Shown here piece after piece: positions 33,779 through 43,059 of a stretch of 64,000 nucleotides of DNA; positions within the stretch are counted from its first letter, which is position 1, and each line of letters opens with the position of its first letter. This stretch comes from Rhizobiaceae bacterium. Its GTDB lineage: Bacteria; Pseudomonadota; Alphaproteobacteria; Rhizobiales; Rhizobiaceae. The stretch covers positions 186,001-250,000 of the forward strand of contig JAEPOG010000004.1 of NCBI GenBank assembly GCA_017643025.1. Reading direction: 5' to 3'. Below the pieces are notes generated by a model. That model made no database searches. It had not been told where the DNA came from and worked only from the letters and a program-made list of their open reading frames with translations. Position numbers and translations under genes: made by a program.

Positions 33779-34420
33779 TTGACGAAATCCGAAACCGAAC
33801 TGCTTTCAGAAATCAGCGATAGGCTGGACCGGCTGGAATCGCGCGATGAAATACGCCAGCTCATTTCGAAATATTCGCTGGCGCTCGACATGCGCGACAT
33901 GGATGCGATGGCGAACCTGTTCGTGCCCGATGTTGCGGCAGGCGGCGGCAAGCGAGGACGCCAGGCGCTGCGCGACTGGCTGGACGACACGATGCGCAAG
34001 CAGTTTGACGGCACCTCGCATCATGTCGGCACCACGATCATCGAGTTCACCGCCGCCGACAACGCTATCGGCGTTGTCTATTCCAAGAACGAACACGAGA
34101 CCGGCGCCGAATGGGTCATCATGCAGATGATGTATTTCGACGCTTATGCGCGCATCGACGGGCGCTGGCTCTTCAGTCGCCGCCAACCGCTCTACTGGTA
34201 CGCGACCGATCTCAACAAACCGCCGATTGGCAGCCGCAAGATGCGCTGGCCGGGCCGCGAACCCTATGACGGTGCCTTTCACGACCTGTTCCCGAGCTGG
34301 GCTGCGTTCTGGGCGCGCGAGGGGAATGCGGAGCAACCGATCGCCGAACCCGCGCCGCTCGAGGCATTCATCGAGACCATGCGCAATGGTACCGAGGTCC
34401 ATGCAAACCGGGTCCGCTGA
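33779..34420 (+). CDS. SnoaL/NTF2-like protein
   Basis: A 213-residue protein. It has an N-terminal helix (ISDRLDRLESRDEIRQLISKYSLALDMRDM), a central NTF2-like sheet (SHHVGTTIIEF, MMYFDAYARIDGRWLFSRRQ) and a C-terminal extension of about 60 residues (LFPSWAAFWAREG). The paired-helix and Asp pattern is typical of SnoaL_4-type proteins found in steroid and terpenoid operons. It starts at TTG 33779, supported by CCGGAG eleven bases upstream. It overlaps the following OYE gene by 20 bases. Confidence 0.73.
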   Translation: MTKSETELLSEISDRLDRLESRDEIRQLISKYSLALDMRDMDAMANLFVPDVAAGGGKRGRQALRDWLDDTMRKQFDGTSHHVGTTIIEFTAADNAIGVVYSKNEHETGAEWVIMQMMYFDAYARIDGRWLFSRRQPLYWYATDLNKPPIGSRKMRWPGREPYDGAFHDLFPSWAAFWAREGNAEQPIAEPAPLEAFIETMRNGTEVHANRVR

Positions 34421-35519
34421 CGCAGCGCTGGCAGAGGCGCTGTTCGAACCGGCGGATCTTGGCGACTGGTCCCTTCCGACCCGCATCGCCATGGCGCCGA
34501 TGTCGCGCTACAAATGTCCCGACGGCGTCCCCCACCCTGCCGTCGCGGAGTACTATCGCCGCCGTGCCGAGGGCGGCGTTGGCCTCATCATCACAGAGGC
34601 CACTTATATAGATCACCCGACGGCCCCAAGCTACGAGCACGTACCCAACTTTTTCGGGGAAACCGCGCTCGCCGGCTGGGCATACGTCCGCAAGGCGGTT
34701 CAGGGGGCTGGCGCCAGTATATTCCCTCAGCTCTGGCACACGGGCTCTTTCCGGCAGTCATGGATGGGGCCGGTGAAAGGTATTTCGGGCGTCGGGCCGT
34801 CGGCGAACACCAACGCCTTCACCAACCACGCCGAGCCAACAAAGGCGATGAGCGACCGCGAAATCGCCGAGATCGTTGACGCGTATGCACGTGCTGCCGC
34901 GGACGCACAGCGACTTGGTTTCGATGGGGTCGAAATCCACGGCGCCCACGGCTACTTGATTGACGAGTTCTTCTGGGAGCGCACCAACCGGCGTACGGAC
35001 CGGTTCGGCGGTAACCGCCGGGAACGCACGCGGTTCGCTGTCGAGATCGTCCGCGAAATCCGCAACAGGGTTGGGTCGGATTTTCCTCTGTCCTTTCGTT
35101 TCTCGCAGTGGAAGCAGCAGGACTACAAGGTCAGACTGGCCGAAACGCCGACTCAGCTTGCCGACATCCTTGAGCCACTGGTCGAGGCCGGCGTGTCTAT
35201 CCTCCACGCCTCGACCCGACGATTCTGGGAGCCTGAATTCCCGGACGAGGCGGACCTCACACTCGCCGGCTGGACAAAGAAACTAACCGGCCTGCCGGTC
35301 ATCATGGTGGGAGGAGCAGGCCTCGACCGGCCGGGCCTCAAAGAAGCGATGCCTGCGTCCCTCGATGTGCTGGCCAGGCCGCTCGAACGGGGCGATTTCG
35401 ACGTGCTGGCGGTCGGACGTGCCCTGCTCGCCGACCCGGAATGGGCTCTCAAGGCTCGCCAGGGCAGGATCAGCGAATGCAGACCTTATACGAAAGAGTT
35501 GCTGAAGCGGTTGGACTAG
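34401..35519 (+). CDS. Old yellow enzyme (NADH:flavin oxidoreductase)
   Basis: A 372-residue FMN TIM-barrel reductase. It shows IAMAPMSRYKCPDG near residue 30, FPQLWHTGSF, the HGAHGYLIDEFFW substrate/flavin signature and NRRTDRFGGNRRERTRF, all classical for the OYE family. The C-terminal AVGRALLADPEWALK phosphate-binding segment is present. OYE proteins reduce activated C=C bonds, for example enones of steroids or cyclohexenones. The ATG at 34401 has GAGG six bases upstream. It is the last gene of the ipdC operon and converges with the monooxygenase gene. Confidence 0.88.
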   Translation: MQTGSADAALAEALFEPADLGDWSLPTRIAMAPMSRYKCPDGVPHPAVAEYYRRRAEGGVGLIITEATYIDHPTAPSYEHVPNFFGETALAGWAYVRKAVQGAGASIFPQLWHTGSFRQSWMGPVKGISGVGPSANTNAFTNHAEPTKAMSDREIAEIVDAYARAAADAQRLGFDGVEIHGAHGYLIDEFFWERTNRRTDRFGGNRRERTRFAVEIVREIRNRVGSDFPLSFRFSQWKQQDYKVRLAETPTQLADILEPLVEAGVSILHASTRRFWEPEFPDEADLTLAGWTKKLTGLPVIMVGGAGLDRPGLKEAMPASLDVLARPLERGDFDVLAVGRALLADPEWALKARQGRISECRPYTKELLKRLD

Positions 35520-35549
35520 CAACGGCTTCTGCTTGGGCGAGCCAGCCGC

Positions 35550-37168
<1,619 letters not shown>

Positions 37169-37172
<4 letters not shown>

Positions 37173-38164
37173 GCCGACACCTCCTTCTGAAGTCCGAGGA
37201 AGCCGTCGATGTCGCGCCAGAGCACCTTGAGCGCGCCTTCGGCGGGGCCAAATCCCGGGATTGTCGCGAATCCGTGAAAGAGGTCCGGGAAATTGCGGTG
37301 CCGGACGGGAACACCGGCCGCGCGCAGCGCTGTGGCATACTGTTCACCTTCGCTGCAAAGGGGGTCTCGCCCAGCCGTATACACCAGCGCCGGCGGCAGC
37401 CCGGAGTGGGTCGCAGCCCAAAGCGGCGCGGCGTATTCCGCTGGTTCCGGCAGCTTTTCACCGCCCAGATAGTGGCACCAGTACCATTGCATCGCTGCGC
37501 GCGTGTTGAAATACCCGGTCGCATAGCTGCGATAGCTCTCGGTCTGGAAGTCGGGGGCGATAACAGGATAGATCAACACTTGGCCCAGCGGCATCGCCGA
37601 ACCCCGATCTCGCGCCATCAGGCATGCAACCGCCGCAAGGTTGCCGCCGGCGCTGTCGCCGGCAACCAGGATGCGATTGCGGTCCAGGCCGAGTTCGGCA
37701 GCGTTATCGGAGAGCCAGGTTAGAGCGAGATAGGCATCTTCGGCCGCAGCCGGTGCGCGATGCTCAGGCGCCAGCCTGTAGTCGACCGACACCACAACAC
37801 TGCTCGTGTTCTTCGAAACCCGACGGCAGAAGCCGTCATGGCTCTCGATGCTGCAGAAGACGAAGCCGCCCCCATGCAGGAACAGAATCGCCGGGGTTTC
37901 ACCTTGCGGCTCCGACCAAGGCCGATAGATGCGTACCCGCAATCCGTCCGCGATCCTGCGGTCCTCAGCCGAGCGCACATCGTCGATGTTCTCGACCGGC
38001 CGGGCGCGCGCCGCGACCGCAGCACGCGCATCCACGGCATCCATGTCCTGGATAGCGGGAAAACCCTCATGGAGCAGACCAAGCATGCGGTCAGCCTCTC
38101 CGAGCCACGAGGCGCTTGGATCGGATCCGGTTGAAGCCATATTAGAAAACGGACCCTTGTTCAT
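37169..38164 (-). CDS. HSL-family alpha/beta hydrolase (esterase/lactonase)
   Basis: A 331-residue carboxylesterase of the hormone-sensitive-lipase group. LFLHGGGFVF forms the oxyanion hole, VAGDSAGGNLAAV carries the nucleophilic Ser, GRDPLCSEGEQY the Asp and FPDLFHGFATIPG the His. Enzymes of this type hydrolyse short esters and lactones. It directly precedes and overlaps the BVMO gene, so it may open the BVMO product. The ATG at 38164 has GAGG upstream; another ATG at 38140 is possible. Operator site 8 lies 60 bases before it. Confidence 0.87.
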
Positions 38165-38224
38165 GGATGCCTCGACGGCTGGATGGAACTTCCAGAAGAA
38201 GGTCCCGCGGCGGCCAGCGCCTTG

Positions 38225-38243
38225 CATCGTCCGATCGGACAGG
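38225..38243 (-). promoter_or_regulatory. Island operator site 8
   Basis: Minus strand reads CCTGTCCGATCGGACGATG, facing the hydrolase-BVMO operon 60 bases away. It lies between the LuxR-type gene and the hydrolase gene. Confidence 0.7.
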
Positions 38244-38344
38244 TGCCGCCTGACAATGCCATCAGCACCCGCCGACCGGCAGTGCGGCCCGCAAGGAAAC
38301 CTTACGGGCCGCGGTTCGCTCTGGGAGGACGCGAACGAATGGTA

Positions 38345-39427
38345 TCAGGCAACCTGGCGTGGCCGCTCGCCGAGAACGGCGGCCGAATTGAGCATGAGTC
38401 GCACAAGTTCGGTCTGGCGCGTAATGCCGCTCTTGGAGAAGATCGAACGCAAATGCGCGCGCGCCGTATTGCGGGAAATCGCGAGCGAAGCTGCAGCGTC
38501 TTCTAGCGTCAAGCCAGCAGTCAGGCGACGCGCAACGGCGGCTTCAGCAGGTGTCAGGTCAAACAGCTGGCGAACGAGTTCGCCCTCCACATCCGAGTTG
38601 GCTTCCGGATCGCGGATGTAGACGGCCACAGAGGCCGACTGTGTCTGCCCCGCCCTGCCTGCCACGGGCTGGACGATCACTCCGAGATTGCGGCTGCCGG
38701 ATAGCTTCGTGAGCGAAAGCCCGCGCGTGACGGAAAAGTCACCGTCGATCACGCCCTGGGCTGCGGCCTTGATCGCTGCCTGCAGCTCGCGATCTTCCTT
38801 TGCGCAGGTTGCGCGCAGCTTGCCCGCTTGAATCTGGAGGCCGTCACGTGCTGCAAGCGCCTCCTCGGCAGTTGTCGAGCACTTGGTGATGCGCCCGTTG
38901 AGTTCGATGATGACAACACCGACGCACAACCGGTCCATCACGCTGGAATAGAGATTGCGCTCGATTTCGCTCGCACCAAGGCGGGCCGAAAGCTCCATGC
39001 CCCTCGCCAGCTGGGACACCAGGATCTCGCAGACCGACGCCTCTTCGGTGTCGAAACCCTGCGTCCCTGCCTTCCGGAAAACGTACAACGTATACCTGTT
39101 TTCGTCGGCATCGCTGGTGACGGAAGCGGAGACGTGATGGTAATCGCGCAGCATGGCTGCGAGCCGAGCCTCCTCCGCGGGAGTAGTCGAAAGCGGATAT
39201 TCGTCGCAGCCTTCCAACTCCGCGTCGCCAACAAGATCACCCACGATTGTAACCGCGCCAGAACCCGTCGACATCCGGTTTTCGACGCGGACCGCTACCG
39301 CACAAGCCGCAAGCTGCGTCCGTATCAGTTCGGACGACGTCTCCAGCGGCGCCCCCGAAAGCAGGCTGTCGGAAACCTTCGTGAAGAACAGACCGAACTC
39401 AACTACCGAACGGGGATGAAATGTCAT
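38345..39427 (-). CDS. LuxR-family transcriptional regulator
   Basis: A 360-residue regulator. The C-terminal GerE-type helix-turn-helix (LTPAEAAVARRLTAGLTLEDAAASLAISRNTARAHLRSIF) covers about residues 290-345. The N-terminal 280 residues look like a sensory region, with a GAF-like part and a PAS-like MDRLCVGVVIIELNGRITKCS stretch. No phosphorylation receiver domain is seen, so it probably binds a ligand. LuxR-type activators of steroid genes are known (TeiR of Comamonas). It is the best internal candidate for the island-wide operator, but no operator copy lies in its own promoter. GGAGGAG precedes the ATG. Confidence 0.88.
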   Translation of the reverse strand: MTFHPRSVVEFGLFFTKVSDSLLSGAPLETSSELIRTQLAACAVAVRVENRMSTGSGAVTIVGDLVGDAELEGCDEYPLSTTPAEEARLAAMLRDYHHVSASVTSDADENRYTLYVFRKAGTQGFDTEEASVCEILVSQLARGMELSARLGASEIERNLYSSVMDRLCVGVVIIELNGRITKCSTTAEEALAARDGLQIQAGKLRATCAKEDRELQAAIKAAAQGVIDGDFSVTRGLSLTKLSGSRNLGVIVQPVAGRAGQTQSASVAVYIRDPEANSDVEGELVRQLFDLTPAEAAVARRLTAGLTLEDAAASLAISRNTARAHLRSIFSKSGITRQTELVRLMLNSAAVLGERPRQVA

Positions 39428-39584
39428 TCTGATCTCCTCCTGCGCGTGTCGCCGGGGTCCGCTTCATCCTTGGGCGAGCTTGGCAGACCTCGCTCCGCCA
39501 CGGCAGCTGCGCCATGGTCGGTCGAATCCGACTCGCGTTTCGGGACACTTCGACGTCCTCCCAAGCTGCGTCGCTTGCAGCTCA

Positions 39585-39625
39585 TATTTGACATTGTTGT
39601 CGGTAATTCGACAGTTTGTCAAATA
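39585..39625. promoter_or_regulatory. Nested inverted repeat upstream of the LuxR gene
   Basis: An outer dyad TATTTGACA (39585-39593) / TGTCAAATA (39617-39625) encloses an inner dyad TGTCG (39598-39602) / CGACA (39609-39613) with almost the same centre. The AT-rich region differs from its surroundings and lies about 160-200 bases upstream of the LuxR start codon. It resembles a regulatory operator distinct from the island motif. Confidence 0.55.
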
Positions 39626-39650
39626 ATTTCAAAGCGCGTCGATAATTCAT

Positions 39651-39671
39651 CACCAACGTCAAAAATTGGTG
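39651..39671. promoter_or_regulatory. Second inverted repeat upstream of the LuxR gene
   Basis: CACCAA (39651-39656) and TTGGTG (39666-39671) flank a 9-base AT-rich spacer. It lies 26 bases from the nested dyad. It could be a second operator or a small hairpin; no U-run suggests termination. Confidence 0.4.
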
Positions 39672-39754
39672 CACTGCGGCATCACGCTGAGGGCCGAATA
39701 ACATAAGGAAAAACGGTAGGTTAGCCATACCGCAGGGCAGCATGAGACCTGCGC

Positions 39755-39782
39755 AAAAAAAGCCGGGCGAAGATCACCCGGC
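39755..39782 (-). terminator. Rho-independent terminator of the 39813-41045 gene
   Basis: On the minus strand GCCGGG pairs with CCCGGC around a 9-base loop and is followed by seven T residues. It lies 30 bases past the stop codon of the binding-protein gene and would end its transcript before the LuxR gene. Confidence 0.85.
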
Positions 39783-39812
39783 CTGGCAGTTGGTAGTGCT
39801 TCGGGAGTGTAA

Positions 39813-41045
39813 TTACATGCCGCAATCGGCGCGTTGGGTCAGGCCGTCTTCCCGGACAAGGTGGGGTTCCTTGACCACCTTGATCGCTTCGGGAGCGGGC
39901 ATGAAATGGTTCTTGTCGCTTACCGAGATCGGTCCGATGATTGGCTCAACCTTGTCCGAGTTTTCTTCGAGCCATTTGGCGACAACAGGGCCTTCGGCGG
40001 TTCCCGCACCGTTGATAGCGGCTGCGAGAATCATCGGTTCAATGTAGAAAGGCGTCAGCGAAGCCGCTCCGCCGAGCTTGTCCACATTCGGAACGCGCTC
40101 GCGCGCACTGGTGACGAACTTCGCGAAGGGGCTTTCGCCCACCGGATCGCCATCGCAATAGGTCATGCCGACGAACTGGGTGGAGTAGACGCCCTCGAAA
40201 GCTTCTTCACCAGCTATCCGGGCGTTGCCGACCGCGTAGTTCGTCATCGTCTGGTTTGCGAGCACAGGCGCATCCCAGCCGATATCGAGACGGTTTTCCA
40301 GAAGCTTGCGTGCATCGTCGCCGAGCGAGGCGAGGAAGAGCACCGCATCGGCGCCGGCGCTGCGCAGCGAGAACAGCTGCGGGGTCATGTCTTCGGTGCG
40401 GAATGCGAACTCCTGAACTGCGACAGGCTCCAAGCCTTTTTCGTCCTTCAGGTATCCGATGATCTCGGAAACACCTGCTTTGGACATGCCGCCATTGTCG
40501 GAGATGATCGCAATGTTCTTGGCGCCCAGAACGTCAACCGCGTAGTCGACATTCGGGATCATCTGGTTGACGGCGGTGACCGATGTCGAAAAGTGATAGG
40601 GGCCGACTTCGGGCGTAAGCGTCGAGGACGCGGCCGTCGTGATCTGCATGATCCCCGCTTCCGTCGTAACGGCGACCACGGGAATGGTTTCCTGGCTGGT
40701 AACCGGGCCGACCAGCGCGTCGATGCCCTCATTCTCGATGAGGCGGCGTGCTTCGCTGACCCCATGCGTTGGATCTGTCATCGAGTCCGCGATAATCAAC
40801 TCGACCTGCTTGCCAAGAATGCCGCCGCTGGCGTTGATGTCCTCGGCCGCGAGCTTCCATGCTTCGGTCGAGGAGACGCCAACCGAGGCTCCCCCGCCGG
40901 TCACGGACGTAAGCCCGCCCATCTTGAATGTCTCCTGCGCGAAGCCGGCACTGGCGGAAAGCCCGACAGCTGCCACTGCGGCCATTGCAATCGCGGCGCG
41001 GCGGCTGACAACGCCGTCCTTCGCCCAGTGTTCGAAATAGCTCAT
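39813..41045 (-). CDS. Liv-type ABC transporter substrate-binding protein (second system)
   Basis: A 410-residue type-I periplasmic binding protein. The N-terminus has SRRAAIAMAAVAAVGLSASAG, a signal peptide with a twin-arginine pair that could be Sec or Tat. The mature part FKMGGLTSVTGGGASVG and the IADSMTDPTHGVSEARRLI segment are Liv-receptor features. AGGAGGAG precedes the ATG at 41045. It is monocistronic with its own terminator, which fits the high expression binding proteins need. The matching permease and ATPase genes lie at 42181-45561 on the other strand, so this is a split second importer. Confidence 0.86.
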   Translation of the reverse strand: MSYFEHWAKDGVVSRRAAIAMAAVAAVGLSASAGFAQETFKMGGLTSVTGGGASVGVSSTEAWKLAAEDINASGGILGKQVELIIADSMTDPTHGVSEARRLIENEGIDALVGPVTSQETIPVVAVTTEAGIMQITTAASSTLTPEVGPYHFSTSVTAVNQMIPNVDYAVDVLGAKNIAIISDNGGMSKAGVSEIIGYLKDEKGLEPVAVQEFAFRTEDMTPQLFSLRSAGADAVLFLASLGDDARKLLENRLDIGWDAPVLANQTMTNYAVGNARIAGEEAFEGVYSTQFVGMTYCDGDPVGESPFAKFVTSARERVPNVDKLGGAASLTPFYIEPMILAAAINGAGTAEGPVVAKWLEENSDKVEPIIGPISVSDKNHFMPAPEAIKVVKEPHLVREDGLTQRADCGM

Positions 41046-41100
41046 GGGTATCTCCTCCTGACAAGCCGTCAGAATTGAATGCGACACCCGGTCAATCTCA

Positions 41101-41119
41101 CATCGTCCGTGTGGACTAA
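41101..41119 (-). promoter_or_regulatory. Island operator site 9a
   Basis: Minus strand reads TTAGTCCACACGGACGATG, an exact match to the consensus arms, 55 bases before the binding-protein start at 41045. Confidence 0.78.
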
Positions 41120-41161
41120 GGCATTCACGCTCGGAAACGGCCCCTGTCGGCGAACTGAGTT

Positions 41162-41180
41162 CTAGTCTTTTCGGACGCTT
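41162..41180 (+). promoter_or_regulatory. Island operator site 9b
   Basis: Reads CTAGTCTTTTCGGACGCTT, 32 bases before the TIM-barrel gene at 41213. The last bases deviate from the consensus. It pairs with 9a in a divergent promoter region. Confidence 0.6.
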
Positions 41181-41212
41181 CGTTGCGCATGCTTGGAGGG
41201 CAGACCTGATGG

Positions 41213-42034
41213 ATGACCCGACACTATACGTGCTCGTCCTATACGATATCGGGCCTGATGCCAGGCCGCGAACGGGCGTCGAGGCACCCTCTGCCCGAGC
41301 GCCTCACCGCGTGCCAGGCAGCAGGCTATGACGGTCTGTGGCTGCACTATCGCGACTATCTCGAACAGCGCACGGCTGGCCATGACGACTATGCGCTTCG
41401 AGCGATGTTCGACGAAGCCGGCATGAATCATCGCGGCATCGAGTTTCTTACAGACTGGTTTCTGGATTCCGCGAAAGGGCGCGAAGCTGAAACAGCGTGC
41501 CTCGCCGCAGCGACCGCCATCGGCGCATCGGTTATTTCCGTGGGCGGGGATTTCGGGCAAAGAGGCATTCGACAAAGCGAGATGATTGAACGGTTCGTCG
41601 AGCTGTGCTCTCGCGCCGCCGACGCCGACATATCAGTAGCGCTCGAATTCGTTCCCTGGAGCAATATTCCCGACATCGCTACGGCAGTCGAATATCTCGA
41701 AGCCGACAATGCCGGTCTGATGGTCGATTGCTGGCACCTGTTCAGGGGTGGCATGTCAGTGTCGGAGATCTCTCGCATTCCACGCGACCGCATTCTCGCG
41801 GTCCAAGTCAATGATGCCGACGCCATTCCCGCCGGGCCGCTTGCGGAAGACACCCTGCGCCGCCGTGCGTGCGGGGACGGAGCGTTCGACCTGCCCGGTT
41901 TCGCCCGGGCTCTCGACGCCACAGGCACGGCGGTCCACTTCAGCGTGGAGATCATCTCTCCGGAGTTCGTCGCAATGACTGCGGCTGACGCAGCTCGGTT
42001 CAGCCTCGAGAAAGCTCGGGCCGTTTTCGGCTGA
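41213..42034 (+). CDS. Sugar-phosphate isomerase/epimerase-like TIM-barrel protein
   Basis: A 273-residue AP-endonuclease-2/xylose-isomerase-like barrel. The strand-end metal-site residues fit the family: Glu in VALEFVPW, Asp/His in LMVDCWHLFRGG, Asp in VQVNDAD and Glu in FSVEIIS. GGAGGG lies about 13 bases before the ATG. The natural substrate is unknown; such barrels isomerise or epimerise sugars and inositols, and some act on hydroxy-ketones in catabolic islands. It stands alone between operators 9b and 10. Confidence 0.78.
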   Translation: MTRHYTCSSYTISGLMPGRERASRHPLPERLTACQAAGYDGLWLHYRDYLEQRTAGHDDYALRAMFDEAGMNHRGIEFLTDWFLDSAKGREAETACLAAATAIGASVISVGGDFGQRGIRQSEMIERFVELCSRAADADISVALEFVPWSNIPDIATAVEYLEADNAGLMVDCWHLFRGGMSVSEISRIPRDRILAVQVNDADAIPAGPLAEDTLRRRACGDGAFDLPGFARALDATGTAVHFSVEIISPEFVAMTAADAARFSLEKARAVFG

Positions 42035-42052
42035 CTTGCGCGGCCCCCTTGC

Positions 42053-42071
42053 TTAGTCCGTTCGAACGATG
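42053..42071 (+). promoter_or_regulatory. Island operator site 10
   Basis: Reads TTAGTCCGTTCGAACGATG, 109 bases before the LivH start at 42181; only one base of the right arm deviates. Confidence 0.7.
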
Positions 42072-42180
42072 ATGCCGAACGGCGACAGCATCACTCTGAC
42101 CGCAAGCAGAGATGCGCCAGAATGCGCGCATGCATCATGGCCATGAACGCGGCATCGCGCCGCTCAGGAGGACGGGCGAC

Positions 42181-43059
42181 ATGCTCCTCGAGATAACTGT
42201 TATCGCCGTACGCGGCATAGCAATCGGCTCGATCTTCGCGATGATAGCGATGAGCTTCAACATCGTGCACGGCGCAACAGGCATTCTGAACTTTGCCCAG
42301 GGCAACATGCTCGTGCTGGGCGGGTTCGCCGCATTCTTCCTGGCCAACCAGGTGGAACTGGGATGGTGGCTGCTTATGCTGCCAGTCGCCGGTCTGCTGG
42401 TGGCGGCGCTTGTTGCATTTCAGGGATGGGTAACCCTGCTTCCGCTGCGATCGTCGGTCGAGCAGGACTCATGGATCATCTCGACGGTCTCGGTTTCAGT
42501 GATCCTCGGAGCCGCAGTCCTCATTACCCAGGGCCCGTTCGCCTACACAGTTGAAAGCGTTGTGCCCTCGTTCAGGATCCTCGGGGTGCGCACTCCGGGC
42601 GCCTACGCACTGGCGATCGGCTGCATGATATTCTGGTTCATCGCGATGCGTCTTTTCCTGAGGAAGACATTCTTGGGCTTGGCGATCAGCGCGCTATCGC
42701 AGGACTTTGATGCAGCCCGCGCAGCCGGCCTGCCTGTCCGTCGACTTCAGATAGTCGCCTTCGGTATCAGCGGCCTGATGGTCGGAACCGCCGGCTTCCT
42801 CGTCGCGCCGGTCATCTCGATCAGCTCTGATGCAGGACTTCGCTACATCCTGAACGGCTTCGTTGCGGCCGTTGTGGGCGGCATCGGGAGCAATCTTGGG
42901 ACGTTGATCGGCGGTCCGCTGGTCGGCGTCGTCGGCATGCTGACCGCCTACAAGATCGGCGGCGCCTACCAGGATCTTGCCTCGCTGTTGCTTCTCATCG
43001 CGATCTTGATGCTGCGGCCGCAGGGTCTCTTCGGACGCTCTTCGGCCAGGCGGGTGTGA
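42181..43059 (+). CDS. livH: LivH-type ABC permease
   Basis: A 292-residue inner-membrane protein with about eight hydrophobic segments. It opens with VRGIAIGSIFAMIAMSFNIVHG, has the conserved GILNFAQGNMLVLGGF segment and ends RPQGLFGR, the permease signature end. GGAGG precedes the ATG at 42181. It forms the channel of the second Liv importer with the fused LivM-LivG protein encoded next (GTGA overlap). Confidence 0.88.
   Translation: MLLEITVIAVRGIAIGSIFAMIAMSFNIVHGATGILNFAQGNMLVLGGFAAFFLANQVELGWWLLMLPVAGLLVAALVAFQGWVTLLPLRSSVEQDSWIISTVSVSVILGAAVLITQGPFAYTVESVVPSFRILGVRTPGAYALAIGCMIFWFIAMRLFLRKTFLGLAISALSQDFDAARAAGLPVRRLQIVAFGISGLMVGTAGFLVAPVISISSDAGLRYILNGFVAAVVGGIGSNLGTLIGGPLVGVVGMLTAYKIGGAYQDLASLLLLIAILMLRPQGLFGRSSARRV

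Noticed and set aside
39328..39340. GTTCGGACGAC inside the LuxR gene
   Set aside because: Only one arm matches and it lies within coding sequence; a chance occurrence is likely.
39834..41078. 414-residue plus-strand open frame
   Set aside because: Antisense to the periplasmic binding protein with signal peptide and terminator; composition is typical of a shadow frame.
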